A stretch of 64,000 bases of DNA from contig BPJC01000002.1 of assembly GCA_026004415.1 (NCBI GenBank), positions 62,001-126,000 of the forward strand, in the 5' to 3' direction. The notes below the pieces were generated by a model. That model searched no databases and was not told the DNA's origin. It saw nothing but the letters and a program-made list of their open reading frames with translations. Positions 1 through 7,882 of the stretch are shown piece by piece. The position numbers were made by a program, and so were the translations under genes. The stretch comes from Patescibacteria group bacterium. GTDB taxonomy: Bacteria > Patescibacteriota > Microgenomatia > UBA1406 > GWC2-37-13. Within the stretch, counting starts at the first letter, position 1; every line of letters starts with the position of its first letter.

Positions 1-513
1 GTAAATATTTCCAGCTGGAGTTTTTATAAAAATATGCGCTGTGTCTGGTATTGAGTGAGTAAGGTGTATGTACTCTGCTTGGAAAACTCCAAACTCATAG
101 GTTTTTTTATAATCTATTTCGTTTATATGGACTCTATTGCCAAATTCTGCAAATTTGTTTTCTAAAAACTGTTTGGTTAGTTTAGTGGCAAAAATAGGAG
201 GTTTGCCTAAATCAGCATAATGGTAAGGTAATGCTGAGATGTGGTCTTCATGTCCATGTGTTAGCAAGATTGCTCTTATGTATTTAGTTTTGTTTTTAAG
301 GTATGTTATATCAGGTATAACTAAATCTACACCTAAATTCTGTTCTTTGGGAAAACCAATGCCACAGTCTACAATAATTATGTCTTGTAAATCGTTTTGG
401 TAGTAGTATTCATAAACATACATATTTTTGGTAACACCTGTAGTTCCGCCTAAAGGTATAATTCTTAGTTTTGATTCTGTTTGTTGGTTGGAAAAAATTT
501 GTTTTGTTTTCAT
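1..513 (-). CDS. rnj: RNase J-like metallo-beta-lactamase ribonuclease (partial)
   Basis: The 5' part of the gene is present; the remainder lies outside the window. The N-terminal 170 or so residues include the metal-binding motif THGHEDH and the stretch LRIIPLGGTTGVTKNMYVYE, both typical of the bacterial RNase J/CPSF beta-lactamase fold. RNase J degrades and matures RNA as a dual endo- and 5'-exonuclease in the cytoplasm. The ATG at 511-513 lies only 4 bases after the prs stop, so the gene is the last visible member of the minus-strand housekeeping block. No Shine-Dalgarno sequence is seen. Confidence 0.9.
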   Translation of the reverse strand, partial: MKTKQIFSNQQTESKLRIIPLGGTTGVTKNMYVYEYYYQNDLQDIIIVDCGIGFPKEQNLGVDLVIPDITYLKNKTKYIRAILLTHGHEDHISALPYHYADLGKPPIFATKLTKQFLENKFAEFGNRVHINEIDYKKTYEFGVFQAEYIHLTHSIPDTAHIFIKTPAGNIY

Positions 514-517
514 AGTT

Positions 518-1459
518 TTATTTAGTATATTCTGTTATAGCATTTGCTAAAACTTGTGTAATTGAAATGGTTTTTATTTTATCAGATTCTTCAAGATCAT
601 TTCTGGCTATGGTATCTGTAGTGAACAGACTCATTATTGGGCTATTGTTAATCTCTGCTATTGCATTGTTAGTAAAGTCTTTGTGTACAATTACTGCAAT
701 TATTTTATCTGCATTAGCCTGTATACAGAGATTGGCAGAGTGTATTAAAGTTTGTCCTGATGTTGAGACATCATCAACTATAATACAGATTTTGTTGGTT
801 ACATTGCCATAGATCTGAACTGCTTGAGATTGGTGCACAGCTTCTAAATTTCTTTTTTTTTCAGTTACTGCAAGATGAAAGCTGTCTGTTCCAAAAAAGA
901 TTTTCCCAAAGTTTCTGGCTCGTTCTAACCCTCCTTGATCAGGTGACACTATTACAGTGTTTTCAGTATTTGATTGAATCTGATTTTGGTTTAGATAAGA
1001 TTTTATTTCATTTGAGATTGGCTCAAATATGTTAAGGTTAACAAAAGGTATGGCAAACACACCAGAACTTGCCTCGTCATGGAGTTCGCAGGTTATAATT
1101 CTGTTTATATTAAGGTTTTGTAAGATATTGGCTATTAGGTTGAAACTTACTGATTCGCCTTTGAGGTGTTGAATATTTTGTCTGCTAAAGCCAAAATACG
1201 GTATCACAGCAATAATTTCTTTTGCAGACTGTCTTTTTAAACTGTCTATAATTAGCAAAAGCTCCAGTAAAGTTTCGCTGGCTGGACGACTAATTGATTG
1301 TATTATTACTGCTGTTTGATTATGCAGATTTTTGTTGATTCTTACTTTGAACTCAGTGTCTTCAAATCTAGTTGTCTCTGCTTGTAGGAATTCTGCCTTC
1401 AGCAATTCTGCTGTTTTCTGGGCTAATTTGAGATTGGAACTTCCTGAGATAACTATCAT
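518..1459 (-). CDS. prs: Ribose-phosphate pyrophosphokinase (PRPP synthetase)
   Basis: The 313-residue length is normal for the family. The protein makes phosphoribosyl pyrophosphate from ribose 5-phosphate and ATP for nucleotide, NAD, His and Trp synthesis. The N-terminal half carries the FEDTEFKVRI segment, a substrate loop near residue 95 (FGFSRQN) and VSPDQGGLERAR near 170. The C-terminal half holds the PRPP-binding loop VDDVSTSGQT near residue 229. In most family members this loop reads VDDMIDTGGT, so VSTSGQ is a variant. The gene lies between a YbaB-like gene and rnj in the same direction. Confidence 0.93.
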   Translation of the reverse strand: MIVISGSSNLKLAQKTAELLKAEFLQAETTRFEDTEFKVRINKNLHNQTAVIIQSISRPASETLLELLLIIDSLKRQSAKEIIAVIPYFGFSRQNIQHLKGESVSFNLIANILQNLNINRIITCELHDEASSGVFAIPFVNLNIFEPISNEIKSYLNQNQIQSNTENTVIVSPDQGGLERARNFGKIFFGTDSFHLAVTEKKRNLEAVHQSQAVQIYGNVTNKICIIVDDVSTSGQTLIHSANLCIQANADKIIAVIVHKDFTNNAIAEINNSPIMSLFTTDTIARNDLEESDKIKTISITQVLANAITEYTK

Positions 1460-1475
1460 AATTTCAACTTTTTTG

Positions 1476-1742
1476 CTATTCGCCTTGAGATTGAGCCAGT
1501 TGCATATATCTTTGGGCCGCTACCATTTTAGTCTCTTGTAGTATTTTGTTAAACACCTCAGCTAGTCTTGGTTCTTCAATGCCATCTACTTTGACCATTT
1601 TAACTTTTTGGTTGGCAGTCATTACTATCTCTACTCCGTTTTCGTTTATACTAACTTCTTCGTTTTCTAATTGTTTATCTAATTGTTGAGATTGTTGTAT
1701 AAGTTTTTGGAAAAAACCTGCATTTTTAAGTGGGTTTATCAT
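1476..1742 (-). CDS. YbaB/EbfC family nucleoid-associated protein
   Basis: This 88-residue protein has the YbaB layout: an N-terminal helix (FFQKLIQQSQQLDKQLE), a three-strand sheet (VSINENGVEIVMTANQKVKM), and a C-terminal helix ending in QRYMQLAQ. YbaB proteins dimerise and bind DNA without sequence specificity. They sit next to dnaX and recR in many bacteria; here dnaX is immediately upstream with a 16-base gap, which supports the call. recR is not present in this block. Confidence 0.85.
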   Translation of the reverse strand: MINPLKNAGFFQKLIQQSQQLDKQLENEEVSINENGVEIVMTANQKVKMVKVDGIEEPRLAEVFNKILQETKMVAAQRYMQLAQSQGE

Positions 1743-1758
1743 AGTTGTTTTGCAATTT

Positions 1759-2790
1759 TTAATTTGGTTTAGTTGAATTATAAAACTCTATTATAGCTAA
1801 TTCAAGTGGTATCAAATCATTGGGTGTATATCTAAGTTCTTGATAGGCTCTTTGGAACAATTTCAAAATTAATGCTAATTTGTTCACTAATGTTTTTTTG
1901 TTTTGTTTGATGTTTGCAATCATCTGTTCTTTAGCGTTTTTTAAGGTAAAACTGATTAGATTTTTTATGTCTCCTCCTTGTTTGTAAAACTCTTCTGCCC
2001 AGTCAATCGCTGTTTGCAGATCTTTGTCTAGTAAAATCTCAAGCAGTTGTTTGTTGTCTCTGGTATACAGGTGAGCCAGCGCTTGATCATACTCTAGTTT
2101 GTCTAAAGAAACAAGTTCCTCTAATATCTTTGCCGCGTCTCTGAATGAGTTGTTAGCTGTTTCGGCAATAAGTTCCAGTGTCTTTTCATCAATTTTAAGT
2201 TGCTCGCCTGATATGATTCTTTTTAACATAGATACAATATCTTTGTTTGTAACTGCTCCAAAATTAACAATTACACATCTTGATTTTATTGTTTCAGGCA
2301 GTTTTTCAGGATTAGTTGTTGCCAAAATAAATATAGTTTTATCTGGAGGTTCTTCTAGTGTTTTAAGCAATGCATTGAAGGCATCATAAGTTATCATATG
2401 AGCTTCGTCTATTATAAAGACTTTGTGTCTGGCAGACATAGGAGCAAAATGAGCTTCTCTAATTAGATTTTTAATGTCGTCAATTCCTCTGTGTGAAGCC
2501 GCATCTAACTCAACTACATCTGATATTGCCTCGTTGGTTATTTGTTGACACATACTGCATTTGCCGCAAGGGTCAACTTTGTCGTTTATGTTTGCGAATT
2601 TGTTGTTTAGGCAATTTATTGCTTTTGCCAATATTCTGGCTGAAGAGGTTTTACCGGTTCCTCTTTGACCTGTAAATATAAAGGCATGGGGTAGATCTTT
2701 GTTTTGTTTAAGTATTGAGTACAAAAGTTCTCTGGCTTTAGGGTTGTCAAGTTCTGAAATAGATTGTGGTCGATATTTAAGATAATACAT
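1759..2790 (-). CDS. dnaX: DNA polymerase III subunit gamma (clamp-loader ATPase)
   Basis: The 343-residue protein has the Walker A GQRGTGKTSSAR near residue 41, a four-cysteine zinc module (CLNN...CGKCSMC) near 60-82, the Walker B IIDEAHM near 125, and the sensor stretch FILATTNPEKLP followed by SRC. The C-terminal part fits the collar domain. It is short compared with E. coli tau and lacks a long tau extension, so only a gamma-like form is encoded. The start is the ATG at 2788-2790, which has a TATAAT hexamer 9 bases upstream (2800-2805) in the short gap after ybeY, suggesting an internal promoter. Confidence 0.95.
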   Translation of the reverse strand: MYYLKYRPQSISELDNPKARELLYSILKQNKDLPHAFIFTGQRGTGKTSSARILAKAINCLNNKFANINDKVDPCGKCSMCQQITNEAISDVVELDAASHRGIDDIKNLIREAHFAPMSARHKVFIIDEAHMITYDAFNALLKTLEEPPDKTIFILATTNPEKLPETIKSRCVIVNFGAVTNKDIVSMLKRIISGEQLKIDEKTLELIAETANNSFRDAAKILEELVSLDKLEYDQALAHLYTRDNKQLLEILLDKDLQTAIDWAEEFYKQGGDIKNLISFTLKNAKEQMIANIKQNKKTLVNKLALILKLFQRAYQELRYTPNDLIPLELAIIEFYNSTKPN

Positions 2791-2799
2791 ACTGTTTAC

Positions 2800-2805
2800 A
2801 TTATA
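2800..2805 (-). promoter_or_regulatory. Candidate -10 box just upstream of dnaX
   Basis: On the minus strand the hexamer reads TATAAT and ends 9 bases before the dnaX ATG. It lies in the 19-base gap between ybeY and dnaX. If used, the transcript would have a leader of about 1-3 bases. Confidence 0.45.
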
Positions 2806-2809
2806 CAGT

Positions 2810-3178
2810 TTAATTAGACAGTTGTTGGTTTAGAGTTTGTACACTATGTTCAATTAAGGATTTAAACAAGTTATCGACTGTTTTATTTCTTTCTGCGGCC
2901 AATAAAATTGCTTGAGGATAACAGATTACAATCTCTGCTATTAGGTACTCTTGGTCTTGTTGTTGAAAGTATGGAAAGGTTAAGATCGGCAATGCTACAT
3001 TTTCATTTTTGTAAGCCTGACTCAGTTGTTTCATCTTGGTTTTGCCTACAATAGTTAGATTAACTACTCCAGTGTTAATTCCGATTTTAGACAAACTCTC
3101 TGATAATGTTTCTTTTAAAAACTTTCTGTTAATTTTATATCTTGATGAACAAATGATATTAACTTTAATATTAGTCAT
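2810..3178 (-). CDS. ybeY: YbeY-like endoribonuclease with a degenerate metal site
   Basis: The 122-residue protein keeps the YbeY core: VNLTIVGKTKMKQLSQAYK near residue 40, the ILTFPY strand near 66, and AEIVICYPQA near 82. The family signature near the C terminus has three zinc-binding histidines (H-x3-H-x5-H, usually HGxLHLxGxDH). Here the corresponding stretch is LIEHSVQTLNQQLSN: the first His remains, the second is replaced by Gln, and the third is absent. YbeY normally matures the 16S rRNA 3' end. The enzyme is probably inactive or altered here. It overlaps the rpsU end by 8 bases. Confidence 0.78.
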   Translation of the reverse strand: MTNIKVNIICSSRYKINRKFLKETLSESLSKIGINTGVVNLTIVGKTKMKQLSQAYKNENVALPILTFPYFQQQDQEYLIAEIVICYPQAILLAAERNKTVDNLFKSLIEHSVQTLNQQLSN

Positions 3179-3368
3179 CTTTTTTTTGTCTTCTAATTTT
3201 TTTTAGATAATTCCATCTTTTTTTGGTTTCTTTTTTTAAGGTTGATGGTTTTATATAGTATAGCCTTTTTTTATACTCATCTATAATATTTTCTTCCAAA
3301 AATGTTTTTACAAACTTTCTCAACATTGAGTCTTTGTTTTCATCTTTGTCTTTTTTAACAAAAACCAT
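3171..3368 (-). CDS. rpsU: Small ribosomal subunit protein bS21
   Basis: This 65-residue basic protein has the bS21 pattern: an initial strand MVFVKKDKDENKDSMLRKF, a helix, and the conserved YKKRLYYIKPSTLKK motif. bS21 sits near the anti-Shine-Dalgarno end of 16S rRNA in the 30S subunit. Its start has a strong AAAGGAGGTG Shine-Dalgarno (3379-3388), unlike almost all other genes in this window. It overlaps ybeY by 8 bases. Confidence 0.85.
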   Translation of the reverse strand: MVFVKKDKDENKDSMLRKFVKTFLEENIIDEYKKRLYYIKPSTLKKETKKRWNYLKKIRRQKKDD

Positions 3369-3378
3369 AAAAAATACT

Positions 3379-3388
3379 ACACCTCCTT
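3379..3388 (-). promoter_or_regulatory. Strong Shine-Dalgarno of rpsU
   Basis: On the minus strand the sequence reads AAAGGAGGTG, nearly full complementarity to the 16S 3' end, about 10 bases before the rpsU ATG. Neighbouring genes show little or no Shine-Dalgarno. In Bacteroidota a strong Shine-Dalgarno on rpsU is known to serve autoregulation by bS21; the same role here is an inference. Confidence 0.75.
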
Positions 3389-3389
3389 T

Positions 3390-3406
3390 TGCTTAAGTTT
3401 AACTTA
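3390..3406. repeat. Short palindrome upstream of rpsU
   Basis: A near-perfect palindrome, TTAAGTT-T-AACTTAA, lies in the 64-base gap between the DHH-like gene and rpsU. It could be an operator or the stem of a weak hairpin; no T-run typical of a terminator follows on the minus strand. Confidence 0.3.
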
Positions 3407-3432
3407 AAAACTTTTGTAGTCTTTCTATTTTA

Positions 3433-4302
3433 TTATATTTGTTTTAAAACTTCAATTAGTTCTGGTAATTTTAGTTTGGTTGGCGTATAGTTTGGTGATT
3501 TTAAGGTTCCGTTAAGCAGTATTTTTTTTGACTGGTGTAGAAACCAGCGTGTTTTAGGTTCAAGGTTTTTAAGTTTGTTGTAAGTCTCGGTAAGGTCAAT
3601 CTCTGATTCAGGATGAGCTTTAATTTTGACTATTTTTCTATTTTTATCAAACCTTAAAACTAATTTATAACCTGATTTTAAGGCAATCTGAGAAACTACT
3701 TCATTAGATGAGATTACAGCTAATCCTTTACCTTTTGAGGTTTTGAATATGTAGGCATTTTTCAGTTCCTTTTCAGCTCTTAACTTGTTTTTTAATATGT
3801 TTAAAACTCCTTCTAAAGCCAAAAAACCAAATTCTACTGTTTGAAGGTCATTTGTGAGTTTAATCTTTACTCCTTCGATGATCTGATGAAGGAGAAAGTC
3901 ATAAATATCTGAAGTAGGATCTTTTAGGTTTACCTCTTGAAAATTGTCAAAAAATGTAACAACTTTGGTTAGTCTTATGAGGGCTTGTTTTTCCAATCCT
4001 GATATATATTTGTGCTTGATTAGATGTTTTAATACTCTTTCTGTGGCAGAAGTTTTTTGTTTTAATTGATGGTGGTCAAACTGGCCTAATCCTGTGTCTG
4101 TATGAATTATGTTGGGATTGCTGTCTACTTTCTGCTGGTTTAAGGTTTCTCCTGCAGGTACAAACTGCATCTCTGCTAATTTCCAGCCGGGCAGATGGCG
4201 TTTGATTAACCAAGCAGAGGCTATAGCATCCAAATCTGGCCAGGTGTGTGTAACAATTATTTTTTTTGATCTTGCCATCTTTTGTTTAATATGATCTTGC
4301 AA
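3433..4302 (-). CDS. DHH/MYG1-like phosphoesterase family protein
   Basis: The 289-residue protein opens with IIVTHTWPDLDAIASAWLI, an H-x(3)-D-x-D metal-binding motif of the DHH superfamily, and has HTDTGLGQFDHHQ near residue 70, which resembles the DHHQ motif of MYG1 proteins. These folds hydrolyse phosphodiesters of nucleotides or short nucleic acids with manganese. The C-terminal half (SSNEVVSQIALKSGYKLVL and later) is not a recognised DHHA1 domain. It overlaps the proS 3' end by 17 bases. The substrate cannot be read from sequence. Confidence 0.65.
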   Translation of the reverse strand: MQDHIKQKMARSKKIIVTHTWPDLDAIASAWLIKRHLPGWKLAEMQFVPAGETLNQQKVDSNPNIIHTDTGLGQFDHHQLKQKTSATERVLKHLIKHKYISGLEKQALIRLTKVVTFFDNFQEVNLKDPTSDIYDFLLHQIIEGVKIKLTNDLQTVEFGFLALEGVLNILKNKLRAEKELKNAYIFKTSKGKGLAVISSNEVVSQIALKSGYKLVLRFDKNRKIVKIKAHPESEIDLTETYNKLKNLEPKTRWFLHQSKKILLNGTLKSPNYTPTKLKLPELIEVLKQI

Positions 4303-5710
4303 TTATCCATTCTCTTTTGGCTGGTTTGCCGCAATAAAAACATTTTTTGTTTTGGTTTTGATTTAGATTCTCAAGCTCAACTACTCTGCTGACTGCTTTG
4401 GTCTCATCTTTTATTTTTGCTTCGCATTCTTCTGATTCACACCAGAAAGTTTTAACAAATTTTTTATTGTTTATTGCTTTAATAAACTCATCTTTGTTAT
4501 TTACAGTTTGCAGGATCTTATTTTTTTTGTTTCTAAATTGCTTTAAAAGATCATTTTGCATGGTGTCTAACAACTGTCCTATTTCTTTTTCATAGTTGTT
4601 TTGTTTGATTTTTATTTTGTCTTGTCTTGTGCGAAGTTTTATTGTCAGTTCTTGATTCTCAACTTCTTTTTCTCCCACTTCAATAATTACTGGAATGCCT
4701 TTTAGTTCCCAGTTTGTAAGTCTCCATCCTAAACTCTTTTTAAGGTTGTTGTCTGTTTTGACTCTAAAATTCTCAGCTAGTTTTTTTTCTAATTGTTTGG
4801 TTTTTGTCTTAATTTTTTGGGATTTTGACAACGGTAAAATCACAATTTGATAAGGAGCTATCTTTGGAGGTAGAACAAGTCCTCTGTCATCTCCATGAGA
4901 TAAAAATAAAGCTCCTAATGTTCTTGTTGATAAGCCCCAAGATGTTTGCCAAACATAAACAAGTTTGTTGTCTTTGTTCAAAACCTGAATTTTAAAAGCC
5001 TTTGAGAAGTTTTGTCCTAGATTGTGAGAAGTGGCAGATTGAATAGATTTTCCGTTTTCAACAGGTGTTTCTATGGCAAAGGTTTTATCTGCTCCCGCAA
5101 ATTTTTCAGCTGTGCTTTTTTGGCCAATAAATGGATCTATGGCTAGATAATCTGTGTATAGTTTGTAGTACCAGTTTAGGGCTTTCAGAACCATTTTTTC
5201 AGCCGCTTCATTGCTTATATGCGCAGTGTGTCCTTCTTGCCATAAAAATTCTGAAGTTCTTAAAAAAGGATAGGTTCTCTTCTCCCATCTGACAACATTA
5301 CACCATTGATTTATTTTAAGAGGCAGATCTTGATATGATTTTAACCATTTCGAAAATGTCGCATACATTATTGTTTCAGATGTTGGTCTTACGACTAAAG
5401 GTTCTGTAAGTTTTTCTCCTCCTCCGATAGTAACTATAGCTAGTTCTGGGCTAAAGCCTTTTACATGGGTTTTTTCTTTTTCCAAAAGTGAGTATGGTAT
5501 AAACAAGGGAAAGTAGGCGTTTTCAACACCATCTTGCTTAAACCAGTTGTCTAATATTTTTTGAATTTGTTCCCAGATAGCATAAGCATAAGGCTTGAAA
5601 ATTATGGTGCCTTTGGCATAGGAATAATCAGCTAAATCCGCAAGCTCCATTAAATCAAGATACCACCTAGATATGTTTTTGCTTTTTGGTGTTAATTTCT
5701 CTGGTTTCAT
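4286..5710 (-). CDS. proS: Prolyl-tRNA synthetase, archaeal/eukaryotic type
   Basis: The 474-residue class II synthetase begins SKNISRWYLDLMELADLADYS, typical of the short archaeal/eukaryotic type. Motif 2 is RWEKRTYPFLRTSEFLWQEG; VVRPTSETIMY and LVLPPKIAPYQIVILPL are also diagnostic. The C-terminal zinc-like domain keeps four cysteines (CESEEC...CFYC) and ends in a tyrosine, as in this subgroup. There is no bacterial editing insertion. The start overlaps the previous gene by 4 bases, indicating translational coupling. Confidence 0.95.
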   Translation of the reverse strand: MKPEKLTPKSKNISRWYLDLMELADLADYSYAKGTIIFKPYAYAIWEQIQKILDNWFKQDGVENAYFPLFIPYSLLEKEKTHVKGFSPELAIVTIGGGEKLTEPLVVRPTSETIMYATFSKWLKSYQDLPLKINQWCNVVRWEKRTYPFLRTSEFLWQEGHTAHISNEAAEKMVLKALNWYYKLYTDYLAIDPFIGQKSTAEKFAGADKTFAIETPVENGKSIQSATSHNLGQNFSKAFKIQVLNKDNKLVYVWQTSWGLSTRTLGALFLSHGDDRGLVLPPKIAPYQIVILPLSKSQKIKTKTKQLEKKLAENFRVKTDNNLKKSLGWRLTNWELKGIPVIIEVGEKEVENQELTIKLRTRQDKIKIKQNNYEKEIGQLLDTMQNDLLKQFRNKKNKILQTVNNKDEFIKAINNKKFVKTFWCESEECEAKIKDETKAVSRVVELENLNQNQNKKCFYCGKPAKREWIIARSY

Positions 5711-6243
5711 AGGTTTGAGTTTAATTTTTCTAAAACTAAATTTTTAGTTTCATCAGCATTATATACGCTTGTGTCTATGATCAAATCATAGTAATCTTTA
5801 TTCCAAAAATCATTAGTATTGTAAATTCTTTGCCACACAGACAGGTTTTTTTCTTCTCGTTCCTGTATTATTTTTTTTGCTTGTTTGAAGTTTAAGTTTT
5901 CTCTTTGAGCAAATCTTTTAACTCTTAGATCTTCATCTGAACAGATTAACAACACCTTCAAAACCGTTGGATTATCTTTGGCTGTATAACCTGCTAACCA
6001 ACCTTCAATTACCCAATGAGTTTCATTGTCAAGCAATGCTTTAGCTTTTCTTTCAAGTTGTTTATGAACTGAGTCTTTGGCTAGATCAGCTGAAGGTGAG
6101 GTTTTCTCTTGAGTTATTTCTCTTATTATTTGGCCTGTTGATCTAAACTTCCAGCCCTTTGGTTTAAGCTCTTTTTTAAGGTTCTCAAATAGTGTAGTTG
6201 TTCCTACAGCAATTTTGCCTGATATTGTTATGTTGTCATACAT
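5707..6243 (-). CDS. Cytidylate kinase-like P-loop nucleotide kinase
   Basis: The 178-residue protein has the layout of a small nucleotide kinase: an N-terminal P-loop region ITISGKIAVGTTTL, a switch FRSTGQIIREI, a WVIEGWLAGY strand, and a lid RVKRFAQREN. It resembles CMP kinases of the AAA_18/AAA_33 type, which phosphorylate CMP/dCMP. The P-loop departs from GxxxxGK[ST]: where Lys is expected there is Thr (AVGTTT). Either a nearby Lys (SGK) substitutes or the active site has diverged. It is coupled to proS by a 4-base overlap. Confidence 0.68.
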   Translation of the reverse strand: MYDNITISGKIAVGTTTLFENLKKELKPKGWKFRSTGQIIREITQEKTSPSADLAKDSVHKQLERKAKALLDNETHWVIEGWLAGYTAKDNPTVLKVLLICSDEDLRVKRFAQRENLNFKQAKKIIQEREEKNLSVWQRIYNTNDFWNKDYYDLIIDTSVYNADETKNLVLEKLNSNL

Positions 6244-6249
6244 AAATTG

Positions 6250-7305
6250 TTAAAGAAAAAATCGTTTAATGTCTTCAATTGAGATTATTATAACAAGTGT
6301 TATAAGTATTGCAAAACCAGCGGCGTTAACCCAATGTTCAACTTTTTTGTTCACTTTGTTACCTGTGATCCATTCGTAAAGAACAAAAACAATTCTGCCG
6401 CCATCTAAGGCTGGGAAGGGCAGGATATTAACAACAGCTAAGTTGAAAGAAAGAATAGCTACAACATAAAGATAATAATTTAATCCTACAGCAGATGCGT
6501 CTGAAACAATTTTAGCTATGCCTATAGGTCCGGCTAAGTTTTTAGTATCAGCTTGTCCTGCTAAACTTTCTATGATTAAATTTTTCAGGCTTAATACAAT
6601 CATAACTGTTGTATTGTAAGACTCAATCAAACCATAGTATGGTGCTTGATACCAGTTGTATTTTTTGATTTCAAAGGTTTTTAGCACAACTCCTAAAGCT
6701 CCTTGATCCTTTGGTGGGTTTTCTCTTGGTATTGTAGTTATACTTAATTCCTTTTTGTTTCTTTCAATTATTAAGGTTATTGGTTTGCCTTTATTCTCGT
6801 TTATTATTTCTATAAACTCAGGAACAGACTCTACATAAACTGTTTTTTCATTAGTTTTTACAGCTTTGATGATATCTTTACTTTTTATTCCTGCTGTTTC
6901 AGCTGGTGAGGCTTTAGCTATGTTTTCTATTTCAACTTTTGTTGTTGGCAATGGCACTCCTTGTGTAAACAAAAATGAGATTAGCACCCAGCCTAATAAA
7001 AAATTGCCAATAACTCCTGCTGTTAAAACAGCTATTTTTTGCCAGGGTTTTTTATTTATAAATGCCCTGTTTTTGTCTTTAGTTACTTTTTCATTGTACT
7101 CTTCACCGTAAACCTTAACAAAGCCTCCCAAAGGAATAGCATTTATAGAATAAACAGTCTCTTTTGTTTTAAACTTTAATAGAGCTGGTGGAAAGCCTAT
7201 TCCAAACTCTTCTACCTTAATGTTTGCCAATTTGGCAACTAGAAAATGTCCTAGTTCATGAATTAAAACTAATATAAATAAAGCTATAAAAAAATCAATG
7301 ATCAT
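6250..7305 (-). CDS. rseP: Site-2 protease RseP/MmpA-like membrane metalloprotease
   Basis: The 351-residue membrane protein has the zinc motif HELGH in LVLIHELGHFLVAK near residue 18, the second helix GGFVKVYGEE, a single PDZ domain (about 120-200), and the C-terminal LDGG motif in ILPFPALDGGRIV near 300. It cleaves membrane-bound substrates such as anti-sigma factors inside the bilayer. Four hydrophobic segments are visible. The gene sits between frr and the kinase, which matches the frr-rseP neighbourhood of many bacteria. Confidence 0.93.
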   Translation of the reverse strand: MIIDFFIALFILVLIHELGHFLVAKLANIKVEEFGIGFPPALLKFKTKETVYSINAIPLGGFVKVYGEEYNEKVTKDKNRAFINKKPWQKIAVLTAGVIGNFLLGWVLISFLFTQGVPLPTTKVEIENIAKASPAETAGIKSKDIIKAVKTNEKTVYVESVPEFIEIINENKGKPITLIIERNKKELSITTIPRENPPKDQGALGVVLKTFEIKKYNWYQAPYYGLIESYNTTVMIVLSLKNLIIESLAGQADTKNLAGPIGIAKIVSDASAVGLNYYLYVVAILSFNLAVVNILPFPALDGGRIVFVLYEWITGNKVNKKVEHWVNAAGFAILITLVIIISIEDIKRFFL

Positions 7306-7321
7306 AAAGATTGGGTAATTT

Positions 7322-7882
7322 TTAAATTGTTGTTAACTCTGATTCTTTTTTTTCTTTTATGTGCTGAATTTTTTCATTGACATCTTTGTTTACCTCATCA
7401 ATTTTTTCAAATAATCTGAATTTCTCTTCTTCTGGTATTTCCTTATTGTCGGCAGAGGTTTTTATTATTTTTCTAATTCTGTCTCTTTCTTGTCTGATTA
7501 GTTCTCTATGTTCTTCTACAATTTTGCCTACTAACTTTATATATTTTTGTCTTTGTTCTTCTGTTAAAGGAGGAATATTAATTATAAGTTGTTTTCCTTG
7601 CAAAACTGCTCTCAAACCCAACTCGCTCTGATTTATACATGTTTCAATCTCTTGTATAATGCTTGGGTCAAAAGGTATAACCACTAATGTTTGTGGGTCT
7701 TGATTTGTAATAGTTGCTATCTCAAGCAATCTCATCTGAGTTGTTCCTTGATAAACAGTGACTTTTATGTTTTCTATTAAAGCTGGTGTTGCTCTACCAG
7801 TTCTTATACTCACTAATTCTTCTTTTAGTTTTTCAATGACAGCAGATGAGTTTTTTTTAAACTCCTCAATTAAGTTATTCAT
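7322..7882 (-). CDS. frr: Ribosome recycling factor
   Basis: The 186 residues match the usual RRF length. The three-helix bundle starts with LKEELVSIRTGRATPALIENIKV and continues with IPPLTEEQRQKYIKL and VEEHRELIRQERDRIRK, all family hallmarks. With EF-G it splits post-termination ribosomes. It overlaps the tsf end by 8 bases. pyrH, which usually separates tsf and frr, is absent here. Confidence 0.96.
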   Translation of the reverse strand: MNNLIEEFKKNSSAVIEKLKEELVSIRTGRATPALIENIKVTVYQGTTQMRLLEIATITNQDPQTLVVIPFDPSIIQEIETCINQSELGLRAVLQGKQLIINIPPLTEEQRQKYIKLVGKIVEEHRELIRQERDRIRKIIKTSADNKEIPEEEKFRLFEKIDEVNKDVNEKIQHIKEKKESELTTI

